Shown: positions 17,269 through 25,966 of the stretch, piece by piece | How the letters are laid out: every line of letters starts with the position of its first letter | How positions within the stretch are numbered: position 1 is the first letter of the stretch | From: Micromonospora inositola | Lineage (GTDB): Bacteria > Actinomycetota > Actinomycetes > Mycobacteriales > Micromonosporaceae | Length of the DNA: 64,000 bases | NCBI RefSeq assembly: GCF_900090285.1 | Contig: NZ_LT607754.1 | Location: forward strand, 434,001 to 498,000 | Direction: 5' to 3' | Made by a program: the position numbers and the translations under genes | The notes under the pieces: generated by a model | What the model was told of the DNA's origin: nothing | What the model saw: only the letters and a program-made list of their open reading frames with translations | Databases searched by the model: none

Positions 17269-18228
17269 TCAGGGCAGGCGCGAGAACCACCGCAGCGACC
17301 CGGCCGCGGCGCCCATGGCGAAGACCAGTCCCAGGCCGATGAAGCGGGCGGAGATGTCCTGCCGCTCCTTGCGGTAGCCCACCGAGGTGCCGATGTCCTC
17401 GTAGACGGCCCGCAGCTCGGCGGTGGTGGACGCCTGGTGGAAGCCGCCGCCGGTCTCCTCGGCGACGGTCTTGAGGGTCTGCCCGTCGACCGGCACCTGG
17501 ATGGCCCGGCCGCCCCGGTCGACGGAGCCGGACGGGGTGCCGAACGAGATGGTGTGCACCGGCACCTTGACCGCGACCGCCTGCGCGGCCGCCTCCATCG
17601 GGTCCATGCCGGAGGTGTTCGCCCCGTCGGAGAGCAGGATGATCCGGGCCGGCGGGGGGTCCTTGGCCGCGTTGCTGTCCAGGCTCTTCACCGCTCCGAG
17701 CGAGGTGCTGATCGCCTCCCCGATCGCGGTGCCCTGGACCCCGGTGATCCCCTCGTTGAGTCGCTCGATCCCCTCGTGCAGCGCCTCCCGGTCGGTGTTC
17801 GGTGGCACCAGCACCGCCGCGCTGCCGGCGAAGGCGACCAGCCCCACGTTGAACTCGTCCGGCAGGCCGTCGGCGAAGCGCCGGGCGGCCTCCTTCGCCG
17901 CGCTCAACCGGTCGGGGTCGACGTCGTTGGCGAGCATCGAGGTGGAGACGTCCACCGCGACCATCACGGTGGCCCGTTCCCGGGGCACCCGCACCTCGGA
18001 GCTGGGCCGGGCGAAGCCGACCACCAGCAGCGCCAGCATGGCGAGGAACAGCCCCGCCGGAACGTGCCGGCGCCAGGCCGGCCGCTGCGGCGCGACCCGG
18101 TCCAGCAGCCGCAGGTTGGTGAAGCGGACGGCGTACCGGCTGCGGCGGCGCTGCATCACCAGGTAGCCCACCACCAGGGCGAGCACGCCGAGCAGCAGCC
18201 AGAGCCGGACGGGCGACTGCCAGGTCAC
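17269..18228 (-). CDS. VWA-domain membrane protein (BatA-like)
   Basis: 319 aa. Two N-terminal membrane helices (about 8-24 and 57-73), a von Willebrand A domain with MIDAS motif DVSTS (93-97), a GTAIGEAI threonine loop and LLSDGAN, and a C-terminal membrane helix (about 293-313). Its GTG overlaps the upstream DUF58 stop (GTGA). In MoxR/DUF58/VWA operons the AAA+ ATPase and the VWA proteins are thought to work as a chaperone-like pair in envelope or metal-cofactor maturation; the target here is unknown. Confidence 0.92.
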   Translation of the reverse strand: MTWQSPVRLWLLLGVLALVVGYLVMQRRRSRYAVRFTNLRLLDRVAPQRPAWRRHVPAGLFLAMLALLVVGFARPSSEVRVPRERATVMVAVDVSTSMLANDVDPDRLSAAKEAARRFADGLPDEFNVGLVAFAGSAAVLVPPNTDREALHEGIERLNEGITGVQGTAIGEAISTSLGAVKSLDSNAAKDPPPARIILLSDGANTSGMDPMEAAAQAVAVKVPVHTISFGTPSGSVDRGGRAIQVPVDGQTLKTVAEETGGGFHQASTTAELRAVYEDIGTSVGYRKERQDISARFIGLGLVFAMGAAAGSLRWFSRLP

Positions 18229-19232
18229 GCGGCACCTCCCCGGGCCGCAGCCGGCGCGGCGACCAGCCGACGCTGGGCGTGCACGTGCCGGACGATGTCG
18301 ACGCTCCAGTCCCGGTCGGTACGCAGCGCCAGCTGGGTCGCCCCGGATCGGCGCAGCGCGCCGCGTACCTGGTCGCGCTGGGCGGCGGCGGCCTCGGCGT
18401 ACCGCTGGCGCAGCGTCCGGTCGCCGGTCCACACCTCGCGCCGCCGGCCGGTCTCCGGGTCGACCAGGGTGATCAGGCCGACGTCCGGCAGCTCCAGCTC
18501 GCGCGGGTCGGTCACCTCGACGGCGAGCACCTGGTGCCGGACGGCCAGCCGGCGCAGGGCCGCCTCCCACGGCGGGGCGCCGGCCGGGTCGTCGGGCAGC
18601 CCGTCGAGGAAGTCGGAGACCACCACGACCAGCCCGCGCCGGTTCGCCACCCGTTGCACGCCGTCGAGCCCGTCGTTGAGTGTCGGCGGCACGAGCGGAG
18701 CCGTCTCCTCGTCGTACCCGCCGGCCCGCGGGGCGGCCAGCAGCGCCCGGAGCAGCGCGAGCAGGTGGGTACGTCCGCTGCGGGCCGGGAACCGGCGCAG
18801 GCCGTCCGGGCCGAGCACCTGCGCGCCGAGGCGGTTGCCGACGCCGGCGGTGAGGAAGCCGACGGCGGCGACGGCGGCCACCGCGAGTTCCCGCTTGTCC
18901 AGCGCGGCGGTGCCGTACTCCATGCTCGGGCTGGCGTCCACCAGCAGCCAGGTGGTCAGCTCCCGGTCGGCGTCGACCTCACGGACGTGCGGGACGGTGG
19001 TCCGGGCGGTGACGGCCCAGTCCATCCGGCGTACCTCGTCCTCGCCGGGGCGGTACTCCCGACTGCCCGCGATCTCGCTGCCCGGCCCGGGCAGCAGGCC
19101 ACGGTGCTGCCCGTGCAGCAGCCCGTCGAGCCGGCGGGTAACGGTCAGTTCAAGCCGGCGCAGCTGCTGGTCGGGAGCGAGGTCGGCCAGGCCGGGTTCG
19201 GCCGGGCGGGGCGGGACGGGGCGCCGCCTCAT
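18225..19232 (-). CDS. DUF58 domain-containing protein
   Basis: 335 aa. Diagnostic DUF58 block SREYRPGEDEVRRMDW (58-73) followed by a VWA-like fold with DASPS (99-103). No membrane segments are visible. It is the middle gene of the moxR-DUF58-VWA operon with 4-nt ATGA/GTGA overlaps on both sides, so all three products are expected in equal amounts. The molecular role is not established. Confidence 0.92.
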   Translation of the reverse strand: MRRRPVPPRPAEPGLADLAPDQQLRRLELTVTRRLDGLLHGQHRGLLPGPGSEIAGSREYRPGEDEVRRMDWAVTARTTVPHVREVDADRELTTWLLVDASPSMEYGTAALDKRELAVAAVAAVGFLTAGVGNRLGAQVLGPDGLRRFPARSGRTHLLALLRALLAAPRAGGYDEETAPLVPPTLNDGLDGVQRVANRRGLVVVVSDFLDGLPDDPAGAPPWEAALRRLAVRHQVLAVEVTDPRELELPDVGLITLVDPETGRRREVWTGDRTLRQRYAEAAAAQRDQVRGALRRSGATQLALRTDRDWSVDIVRHVHAQRRLVAAPAAARGGAA

Positions 19233-20278
19233 GCCGCAGCCAGGTCGGGCGCCATCTCGGGTTGGCCGGTGGCGACCCGGGGCGGCGGCACCGCCTCGAC
19301 CAGCCGGCGCACCACCGCCTCCGCGGAGACCCCGTCCGCCACCGCGTCGAAGGAGAGCACCAGCCGGTGCGCGAGCACGTCCACGGCCAACTCCCGGACG
19401 TCCTCCGGCAGCACGTACTCGCGGCCGCGCAGCAGCGCCTGGGCCCGGGCGGCGGCAACCAGTCCGAGGGTGGCCCGGGGACTCGCCCCGTACGCCAGCA
19501 GCGGGGCGATCTCGGGCAGCCCGAACCGGCCGGGGTCCCGGGTGGACAGGATCAGCCGGACGACGTACTCGGCCAGCGCGTGGTGCACGAAGACGTGGCC
19601 GGCGCGCCGCTGCAGCTCACGCAGCCGGGCCGGGTCGAGCACCTGCCGGGGCTTCGGCCGGTCGGTGCTCATCCGGTAGAGGATGGCCAGTTCGTCGGCG
19701 TCGCTCGGGTAGTCGACGACGACCTTCATCAAGAACCGGTCGCGTTGCGCCTCGGGGAGCTGGTAGACGCCCTCCGACTCGATCGGGTTCTGGGTGGCCA
19801 GCACGAGGAACGGGTCGGGGACCGCCCAGCTCCGCCCGCCGATCGAGACCTGCCGCTCGGCCATCGCCTCCAGCAGCGCCGACTGCACCTTGGCCGGCGC
19901 CCGGTTGATCTCGTCGGCGAGGACCAGGTTGGCCATGATCGGACCGAGCTCGACGTCGAAGGTCTCGGTGGAGGCGCGGTAGATGCGGGTGCCGACGATG
20001 TCCGAGGGGACCAGGTCGGGGGTGAACTGGATCCGGGAGAAGCTGCCGCCGACGACCCGGGCGAGGGTCTGGGCGGCGAGCGTCTTCGCGACGCCGGGCA
20101 CTCCCTCCAGGAGGCAGTGCCCCTCAGCGATCAGGGCCGTGAGCAGCCGATCGACGAGTCGATCCTGCCCCACGATCACGCGTTTGACCTCGAAGAGGGT
20201 CTGGTCCAGGTCGACGCCGCTCCCGTCGGCATCGACCGGGCTGGGCACGCTGGCCAGGGTGTCCGAGATGTCCGTCAC
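19229..20278 (-). CDS. MoxR-family AAA+ ATPase
   Basis: 349 aa. Walker A EGVPGVAKT (58-66), Walker B LVLADE (118-123), sensor segment LATQNPIESEGVYQLPEAQRD and a C-terminal lid. First gene of the operon with DUF58 and VWA proteins. GTG 20278 is chosen as the most likely start; longer in-frame versions exist upstream but are not family-like. MoxR ATPases are chaperones that usually act through the neighbouring VWA protein. Confidence 0.93.
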   Translation of the reverse strand: MTDISDTLASVPSPVDADGSGVDLDQTLFEVKRVIVGQDRLVDRLLTALIAEGHCLLEGVPGVAKTLAAQTLARVVGGSFSRIQFTPDLVPSDIVGTRIYRASTETFDVELGPIMANLVLADEINRAPAKVQSALLEAMAERQVSIGGRSWAVPDPFLVLATQNPIESEGVYQLPEAQRDRFLMKVVVDYPSDADELAILYRMSTDRPKPRQVLDPARLRELQRRAGHVFVHHALAEYVVRLILSTRDPGRFGLPEIAPLLAYGASPRATLGLVAAARAQALLRGREYVLPEDVRELAVDVLAHRLVLSFDAVADGVSAEAVVRRLVEAVPPPRVATGQPEMAPDLAAA

Positions 20279-20462
20279 GGTGCTTGCTTCCCGTGCGGAC
20301 GGTGTGGCAAACGTCGGATTATCGACCCCTTGGCGGCCTTTGTCGCCCGGGTCGGGACAACTCCCCCGACCGGCCCGCAACGGCGCGGGCGGTACGCCCC
20401 GACGCAGGTGGGCCCGGACGGGACTGTGCCGCCGTGCCCAGTCGACCGCTACGGTGGACGCG

Positions 20463-21455
20463 GTGACCACGGGGACGCGTCAGCGGCGGGTCGAATGGCG
20501 AAGCCGCCGGGCGACGACGGCGGCATGCTGGCTCGGCGTCGGGCCCGGGGCGGCCTGGGCGCTGCTCCGGCTCGCCGGGCTGGAACGGGGACCGCTGGTG
20601 CAGGCGGTCGCCTTCACCCCGTACGTCGCCGTCGGGACGCTGGCCCCGCTCGTGCTGGCGCTCGCCCTGCGGCGCCGCTGGCCCGCGGTCGTGGCGGCCC
20701 TCGTGGCGCTGGCGTTGGTCGGGGTGGTGACGCCCCGCGCGTTCGCCTCCGGGCAGCCGCCGGTAGGCGGACCCACCCTGCGACTACTCACCGCCAACCT
20801 GCTCAAGGGCAGCGCCGACCCGCCCACCCTGGTCGACCTGGTCCGCGCGCACCGGGTGGATGTGCTGACCGTGCAGGAGTTCACCCCGGGGATCGCCGCC
20901 GAGCTGGACCGGCTGGGGCTGGCCGAGCTGCTGCCCTACCGGCAGCTCAACCCCGAGGTGGGCACCACCGGATCGGGCCTCTACGCCCGGTTCCCGATCA
21001 CCGAGGCGGGAGTGCGCCGCAACCAGGGCTTCTTCTTCAGCCAGGCATACGGCACCCTCGCCGTGCCGGGCGCGCCGCCGCTCCGGGTCGAGTCCGCGCA
21101 CCCGGCCGCCCCGTACGCCGTCGAGGTGGTCCCGGACTGGTGGACCGACCTGCGGGCGCAGCCGCCGGCCACCCCGGGCGGGAGGCTGAGCATCCTGGCC
21201 GGGGACTTCAACGCCACGCTCGACCACGCCCCGCTCCGCGCCCTCATCCGCACCGGGTACGTCGACGCCGCCGATCAGGCCGGCGCCGGGCTGGCCGGCA
21301 CCTGGGGCCCCTACGACGGCGACCTCATCCCGGCGGTCACCATCGACCACGTCCTGGCCGACCGCCGCATCGCCGTCGGGTCGGTCACCGTGCACGCCCT
21401 CCCCGGCAGCGACCACCGCGCCGTCCTCGCCGAGCTGCGGCTGCCCGCCACCTGA
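20463..21455 (+). CDS. membrane-anchored endonuclease/exonuclease/phosphatase-family hydrolase
   Basis: 330 aa. Three hydrophobic N-terminal segments (about residues 22-40, 48-70 and 73-92) are followed by an EEP domain: LLTANLLKG, a VQEFTPG metal glutamate, GDFNATLDH and the C-terminal GSDHRAV histidine motif. The catalytic domain would be outside the membrane. Substrates in this superfamily range from nucleic acids to phospholipids, so no specific role is claimed. TACGGT lies 7 nt before the GTG. Confidence 0.88.
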   Translation: MTTGTRQRRVEWRSRRATTAACWLGVGPGAAWALLRLAGLERGPLVQAVAFTPYVAVGTLAPLVLALALRRRWPAVVAALVALALVGVVTPRAFASGQPPVGGPTLRLLTANLLKGSADPPTLVDLVRAHRVDVLTVQEFTPGIAAELDRLGLAELLPYRQLNPEVGTTGSGLYARFPITEAGVRRNQGFFFSQAYGTLAVPGAPPLRVESAHPAAPYAVEVVPDWWTDLRAQPPATPGGRLSILAGDFNATLDHAPLRALIRTGYVDAADQAGAGLAGTWGPYDGDLIPAVTIDHVLADRRIAVGSVTVHALPGSDHRAVLAELRLPAT

Positions 21456-21461
21456 CCGGCG

Positions 21462-23042
21462 TCACACCCGGGCGCGGTCGAGGCCGTAGGTGAGGGCGTC
21501 GACCAGGGCGTGCCAGGAGGCCTCGACCACGTTGGGGTGGACGCCCACCGTGGTCCAGTCGCGGCCCGCGCCGGCGGTCTCCACCAGCACCCGGGTCACC
21601 GCGCCGGTGCCGTGGCTGCCCTCCAGGATGCGGACCTTGTAGTCGGCCAGCTCGAACTCGCGCAGCTCCGGGTAGTGCCGGGCGAGCCCGACCCGCAGCG
21701 CCTCGTCGAGGGCGTTGACCGGGCCGTTGCCCTCGGCGGTGGCGATCACCCGCTCGCCGCGTACCCGGATCTTGACGGTGGCCTCGGAGACGACCGCGCC
21801 GTCCTCCCGGTGCTCCACCAGCACCCGGTAGGACTCCAGGGCGAACGGCCGGGACGCGGCCCGGTCCGGCAGCTCGGAGCGGACCAGCAGCTCGAACGAG
21901 GCGTCGGCCGCCTCGAACGACCAGCCGCCCGCCTCCAGCTCCTTGACCCGCTTGGTCACCGTCGTCAGCGCCTCCGGATGGCCGGCCAGGTCCAGGCCCA
22001 GCTCGCGGCTCTTGAGCTCGACGCTGGCCCGGCCGGCCATCTCGGTCACCAGGATCCGCATGTCGTTGCCCACCACCGACGGGTCCACGTGGTTGTAGAG
22101 CAACGGGTCGACCTTGATCGCGCTCGCGTGCAGCCCCGCCTTGTGGGCGAAGGCGGCGGCCCCGGCGTACGCCTGGTGGGTGTCGGGGGCGATGTTGGCG
22201 ATCTCGGCGATGGCGTGCGAGACCCGCACCATCTGTTCCAGGCAGCCGTCCGGGAGGACGGGCAGCCCGAGCTTGAGCTGGAGGTTGGCGACGACCGCGA
22301 AGAGGTCGGCGTTGCCGGGACGCTCGCCGTATCCGTTGGCGGTGCCCTGGAAGTGCCGCACCCCGGCCTCGACGGCGGCGATGGTGTTGGCCACCGCGCA
22401 CGCGGTGTCGTTCTGGCAGTGGATGCCGAGCAGCTCCGGGGCGATGCCGGTGCGCGCGGTGACGTCGGCGATGGCGGCCGTGATCTGGGAGGGCAGCATT
22501 CCGCCGTTGGTGTCGCAGAGCACGAACCGCTCCGCCCCGGCGGCCAGCGCCGTCTCCACCACCGCGGCGGTGTACGCCGGGTCGTACCGGTACCCGTCGA
22601 AGAAGTGCTCGCCGTCGACGAAGACCCGGCGCCCCTCGGCCACCAGGTGGGTGACCGTGTCGTAGATCATCGCCAGGTTCTCGGCGGCGGTGGTGCGCAG
22701 CGCCCGCTCGACGTGCCGCAGGTCCGCCTTGGCCACCAGGGCGACCGCCGGGGTCTGCGCGTCCAGCAGGCCGCGCACCTGCGGGTCGGTGTCGACGGCG
22801 AGGCCGGCCTTGCGGGTGGCGCCGAAGGCGACCAGGATCGCGTGCCGCAGCTCCAGCTCGGTACGCGCCCGACGGAAGAACTCGGTGTCCTTCGGCACGG
22901 CGCCCGGCCAGCCGCCCTCGATGAAGCCGACCCCGAAGTCGTCGAGCAGGCGGGCCACCGCGAGCTTGTCGACCACCGAGTAGCTGAGCCCTTCGCGCTG
23001 GGCGCCGTCGCGCAGCGTCGTGTCGTACACCTGGAAGGTCAT
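21462..23042 (-). CDS. cimA: (R)-citramalate synthase
   Basis: 526 aa. HMGL-like TIM barrel starting VYDTTLRDGAQREG, with HCQNDTACAVAN and HKAGLHASAIKVD metal-binding motifs, then a LeuA-type regulatory dimer domain after residue about 390. Length and sequence fit the bacterial CimA class rather than LeuA. It condenses pyruvate and acetyl-CoA to citramalate, which LeuCD and LeuB turn into 2-oxobutyrate for isoleucine without threonine. It is preceded by a leader peptide and an attenuator hairpin. Confidence 0.93.
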   Translation of the reverse strand: MTFQVYDTTLRDGAQREGLSYSVVDKLAVARLLDDFGVGFIEGGWPGAVPKDTEFFRRARTELELRHAILVAFGATRKAGLAVDTDPQVRGLLDAQTPAVALVAKADLRHVERALRTTAAENLAMIYDTVTHLVAEGRRVFVDGEHFFDGYRYDPAYTAAVVETALAAGAERFVLCDTNGGMLPSQITAAIADVTARTGIAPELLGIHCQNDTACAVANTIAAVEAGVRHFQGTANGYGERPGNADLFAVVANLQLKLGLPVLPDGCLEQMVRVSHAIAEIANIAPDTHQAYAGAAAFAHKAGLHASAIKVDPLLYNHVDPSVVGNDMRILVTEMAGRASVELKSRELGLDLAGHPEALTTVTKRVKELEAGGWSFEAADASFELLVRSELPDRAASRPFALESYRVLVEHREDGAVVSEATVKIRVRGERVIATAEGNGPVNALDEALRVGLARHYPELREFELADYKVRILEGSHGTGAVTRVLVETAGAGRDWTTVGVHPNVVEASWHALVDALTYGLDRARV

Positions 23043-23077
23043 GGAAGTCCTCTTCTCGAACCACGGCGGGGAGCAAC

Positions 23078-23108
23078 AAAAAGACCCCCCGCGGGATGCG
23101 GGAGGTCT
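23078..23108 (-). terminator. attenuator terminator upstream of cimA
   Basis: An 11-bp stem with one mismatch (23082-23092 with 23098-23108) and a 5-nt loop is followed on the minus strand by TTTTT at 23082-23078. It ends 35 nt before the cimA ATG. A second hairpin (23109-23139: GCGCGC arms plus three inner pairs) abuts it and contains the first base of the leader stop codon. Confidence 0.8.
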
Positions 23109-23138
23109 GCGCGCTCGGCGAGAGGGAAAGCCGGCGCG

Positions 23139-23171
23139 CTAGCTGCCAATAATCAGGACGGAGCTGGTCAT
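23139..23171 (-). CDS. cimA leader peptide (MTSSVLIIGS)
   Basis: A 10-codon ORF ending in TAG. It contains Val-Leu-Ile-Ile in a row, with both Ile codons ATT, which is uncommon in this genome, where ATC dominates. CAAAGT lies 7 nt before the ATG, so the leader would be translated as soon as transcription starts. The stop codon falls at the edge of the first hairpin. This is the classic layout of ribosome-mediated attenuation by charged tRNA-Ile/Leu/Val, inferred from sequence only. Confidence 0.75.
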   Translation of the reverse strand: MTSSVLIIGS

Positions 23172-23349
23172 GACCGGTACTTTGCCACCCCGACCCCGGT
23201 TTTGGGAGGCAGAATCCACATGTCGGGAAGATTACGGAGGGCGGCCACTAACCCGATCGACAGCCGGGATCGGGGCAGGACGCGCTCCTGGTGATCGACT
23301 TCACAATTCACCCGGCCGCCACCGCGCGGGAACATCGCTGCGGAAGTAT

Positions 23350-23364
23350 CTGGAACCGATCCAG
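23350..23364 (+). promoter_or_regulatory. small palindrome upstream of ahpC
   Basis: CTGGA-ACCGA-TCCAG, a perfect 5+5 inverted repeat 45 bp before the ahpC start, is a possible operator for a peroxide-responsive regulator. No oxyR-like gene is adjacent. Otherwise the stretch from 23172 to 23409 holds no gene that I can see. Weak candidate. Confidence 0.25.
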
Positions 23365-23409
23365 TTACCGGCCTCGCGCCGCTGACAAGCCGCTGCCAAG
23401 GAGAAACTC

Positions 23410-23970
23410 GTGCTCACTGTCGGTGACCGCTTCCCTGAGTATGAACTCACCGCCTGCGTGTCGCTCGACGCGGACAAGGCGTTCGAGACGATCAACCACA
23501 AGTCCCACGAGGGCAAGTGGCGGGTGGTCTTCTTCTGGCCGAAGGACTTCACCTTCATCTGCCCGACGGAGATCGCCGAGTTCGGCCGCCTCAACGGCGA
23601 GTTCGCCGACCGGGACGCCCAGGTGCTCGGCGTCTCGGTGGACAACGAGTTCGTCCACTACGCCTGGCGCAAGGACCACCCGGACCTGCGTGAGCTGCCC
23701 TTCCCGATGCTCAGCGACATCAAGCGCGAGCTGACCGCCGATTGCGGCGTGCTCGGCGAGGACGGCGTCGCCCAGCGGGCCACCTTCATCGTCGACCCGG
23801 ACAACGAGATCCAGTTCGCCATGGTGACCGCCGGCTCGGTCGGCCGGAACGTCTCCGAGGTGCTGCGGGTGCTCGACGCACTGCAGACCGACGAGCTCTG
23901 CCCGTGCAACTGGAACAAGGGCGGCGCCACCCTGGACGCCAACGCGCTGCTCGCCGGCGCCGGGGCCTGA
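23410..23970 (+). CDS. ahpC: alkyl hydroperoxide reductase subunit C (peroxiredoxin)
   Basis: 186 aa. Peroxidatic Cys51 is in FTFICPTE. The C-terminal resolving cysteines are in DELCPCNW (Cys164/Cys166), as in mycobacterial AhpC, which is recharged by AhpD. It reduces organic peroxides and peroxynitrite. The GTG start is supported by AAGGAGA 6 nt upstream. The ahpD ATG follows after a single base. Confidence 0.97.
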   Translation: MLTVGDRFPEYELTACVSLDADKAFETINHKSHEGKWRVVFFWPKDFTFICPTEIAEFGRLNGEFADRDAQVLGVSVDNEFVHYAWRKDHPDLRELPFPMLSDIKRELTADCGVLGEDGVAQRATFIVDPDNEIQFAMVTAGSVGRNVSEVLRVLDALQTDELCPCNWNKGGATLDANALLAGAGA

Positions 23971-23971
23971 C

Positions 23972-24502
23972 ATGGGTCTGGACGCGGTCAAGGCGGCCCT
24001 GCCGGAGTACGCCAAGGACATCAAGCTCAACCTCGGCTCCACCATCGCCACCTCGACGCTCAAGCCCGAGCAGGCCTGGGGCACGGCCCTGGCCTGCGCG
24101 GTCGCCGCGCGCAACCCGGTGGTGCTGAAGGAGATCGCCGCCGAGGCGGCCGACCACCTCACGCCGGAGGCGATCGAGGCGGCCAAGGGCGCCGCCACGA
24201 TCATGGCGATGAACAACATCTACTACCGGGCCAAGCACCTGATCGGCGACGAGCAGTACGCCTCGATGCCGGCCCGGCTGCGGATGCAGATCATCGCCCG
24301 GCCCGGCGTGGAGAAGGCCGACTTCGAGCTCTGGTGCCTCGCCGTCTCGGCCATCACCGGCTGCGGAGTGTGCCTGGAGTCGCACGAGAAGACCCTGCGC
24401 GGCGCCGGGTTCACCCGGGAGCAGGTGCACGAGGGGCTGCGGATCGCCGCGGTCGTGCACGCCGCCGCGGTCGCCCTCGACGCCCAGGCCGCGCTGGCCT
24501 GA
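23972..24502 (+). CDS. ahpD: alkyl hydroperoxidase AhpD
   Basis: 176 aa. CxxC redox centre in TGCGVCLESHE, with the neighbouring histidine of the proton relay. AhpD couples lipoyl-protein reducing power to AhpC. The gap to ahpC is 1 nt, so translation is coupled. A terminator follows 17 nt downstream. Confidence 0.97.
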   Translation: MGLDAVKAALPEYAKDIKLNLGSTIATSTLKPEQAWGTALACAVAARNPVVLKEIAAEAADHLTPEAIEAAKGAATIMAMNNIYYRAKHLIGDEQYASMPARLRMQIIARPGVEKADFELWCLAVSAITGCGVCLESHEKTLRGAGFTREQVHEGLRIAAVVHAAAVALDAQAALA

Positions 24503-24518
24503 GTCGGCAGACCCGGAG

Positions 24519-24548
24519 GGCCGGCGCCGCGACCGCGGCGCCGGCCTT
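24519..24548 (+). terminator. ahpCD terminator
   Basis: A perfect 12-bp GC stem (24519-24530 with 24535-24546) with a 4-nt loop, followed by TT; begins 17 nt after the ahpD stop. Confidence 0.7.
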
Positions 24549-24562
24549 CGGTCGTCGTGGGG

Positions 24563-24586
24563 GTTGGAAAACCGACAGCTGGGTAG
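24563..24586 (+). promoter_or_regulatory. possible stress-sigma promoter of the PRC-barrel gene
   Basis: GTTGG followed after 13 nt by GGGTAG resembles the GNNT-N14-16-GGGTA pattern of SigB/SigF promoters in actinobacteria. It lies about 70 nt before the gene. Spacing and the last base are not ideal. Confidence 0.25.
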
Positions 24587-24653
24587 AAGTTCCTGTGACA
24601 GCGGAAAACGCACTCTCCGCGACGACTAGCACAGTCGGGACAGGAGGTCCCTC

Positions 24654-25118
24654 ATGGACAGGCTTGATCCGCACACCACGCACGGCACCACCGAACCGAT
24701 GATCGACGGCGGTCAGGGCGTCGTCGCCGGCGGCGCCCCGGCCGGGGCGTTCGACCCGTGGCGCTACCGGGACGAGGCCGGCGTGTCCAGCGCCGACCTG
24801 GTGGGCTACCACGTCGAGGCCACCGACGGCGGCATCGGCAAGATCGACAGCGCCAGCCACGAGGTCAACGACAGCTACCTGGTGGTCGACACCGGCCCGT
24901 GGATCTTCGGCAAGAAGGTCATGCTGCCGGCGGGCACCGTGAGCCACGTCGACCACGACGAGCGCAAGGTCTACGTCGACCGGGAGAAGGACCAGATCAA
25001 GGCCGCCCCGGAGTACGACGAGTCGAGCCACGCCGACCCGGCCTACCGGGACAAGCTCGGCGGCTACTACGGCGAGAACTGGTCCGCGCTGCCGCCGGAC
25101 GGCCCGGCGCGGGTCTGA
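24654..25118 (+). CDS. PRC-barrel domain protein
   Basis: 154 aa. A PRC barrel occupies residues about 45-110 (GYHVEATDGGIGKIDSAS, YLVVDTGPWIFGKKVMLP). It has a flexible N-terminus and an acidic/Tyr-rich tail with PAYRDKLGGYYGENW. Such small PRC proteins are abundant and often stress-induced in actinobacteria; the function is unknown. ATG is supported by AGGAGG 5 nt upstream. Confidence 0.88.
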   Translation: MDRLDPHTTHGTTEPMIDGGQGVVAGGAPAGAFDPWRYRDEAGVSSADLVGYHVEATDGGIGKIDSASHEVNDSYLVVDTGPWIFGKKVMLPAGTVSHVDHDERKVYVDREKDQIKAAPEYDESSHADPAYRDKLGGYYGENWSALPPDGPARV

Positions 25119-25149
25119 CGACACGCGGCCCGGTCCGCGATCGGGCAGA

Positions 25150-25180
25150 ACGGCCGGTGGGGCGACGCCCCACCGGCCGT
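25150..25180 (+). terminator. terminator after the PRC-barrel gene
   Basis: A perfect 14-bp stem (25150-25163 with 25167-25180) with a 3-nt loop followed by TTA. It also separates the gene from the next promoter (TACCGT at 25181). Confidence 0.75.
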
Positions 25181-25193
25181 TACCGTGTCAAGG

Positions 25194-25931
25194 GTGGACA
25201 CCACCGAGACCAGCCGGAGCCCGTTCCCCGCCCTCTTCAACTTCCGCGACGTCGGCGGACACACCGGCCACGACGGGCGTACCGTCCGCCGGGGCCGGCT
25301 CTACCGCTCCGACTCGCTGCACCGCATCGACGAGACCGACCGGGAGGCGTTCACCGCCCTCGGCGTCCGGACCGTCATCGACCTGCGGCGACCGGCCGAG
25401 GTGGAGCGGGACGGCCGGGTGCCCGCGTACGACGGGCTCACCTACCGGCACATCCACCCGGAACACCGGGACTGGGCCGAGATCCGGTACGACCCGGCGC
25501 AGAGCCTCGCCCGCTACCTCGCCGACCGGTACGCCGACCTGGCCCAGACCGGCACCGCCGGGCTGGCCGAGGCGGTCGGCCTGATCGCCGACAGCGCGAC
25601 CGCCCCGGTGGTGGTGCACTGCGTCGCCGGGAAGGACCGGACCGGCATCGTCTGCGCCCTCACCCTCGCCGTGCTGGGGGTCGCCGACGCCGACATCGCC
25701 ACCGACTACGCGCTGAGCACCGAGGCGTCGGCGCGGTTCAGCGCCTGGGCCGCCGCCACCACCCCGGCGGCCGAGCAGCTGCCCCCGCCGTTCCTCGCCT
25801 CCCCCGCCGAGGCGATGACGCTCTTCCTCACCGAGCTGCGCGCGGGGTACGGCTCGGTGGAGGGCTATCTGCGCCACGCCGGGATCACCGACGCACAGCT
25901 CGCCGCGCTCCGCGACCACCTGCTCGACTGA
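25194..25931 (+). CDS. tyrosine/dual-specificity protein phosphatase (PtpB-like)
   Basis: 245 aa. FNFRDVGGHTGHDG near the N-terminus and the P-loop HCVAGKDRTG (about residues 139-148) define the atypical tyrosine phosphatase family that includes mycobacterial PtpB, a phosphatase of phosphotyrosine, phosphoserine and phosphoinositides. GTG 25194 is preferred to GTG 25185 because TACCGT ends 7 nt before it. No signal peptide; single gene. Confidence 0.9.
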   Translation: MDTTETSRSPFPALFNFRDVGGHTGHDGRTVRRGRLYRSDSLHRIDETDREAFTALGVRTVIDLRRPAEVERDGRVPAYDGLTYRHIHPEHRDWAEIRYDPAQSLARYLADRYADLAQTGTAGLAEAVGLIADSATAPVVVHCVAGKDRTGIVCALTLAVLGVADADIATDYALSTEASARFSAWAAATTPAAEQLPPPFLASPAEAMTLFLTELRAGYGSVEGYLRHAGITDAQLAALRDHLLD

Positions 25932-25966
25932 CGCGGAGCGGATGACTCGCCAGCGGTGACGCCGGA

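Noticed and set aside
14746..19908. Plus-strand ORF of 1720 codons across 14.7-19.9 kb
   Set aside because: It runs antisense to GNAT, arfB, the HtrA-like, VWA, DUF58 and MoxR genes. It has no recognisable domain and is repetitive in R/P/S.
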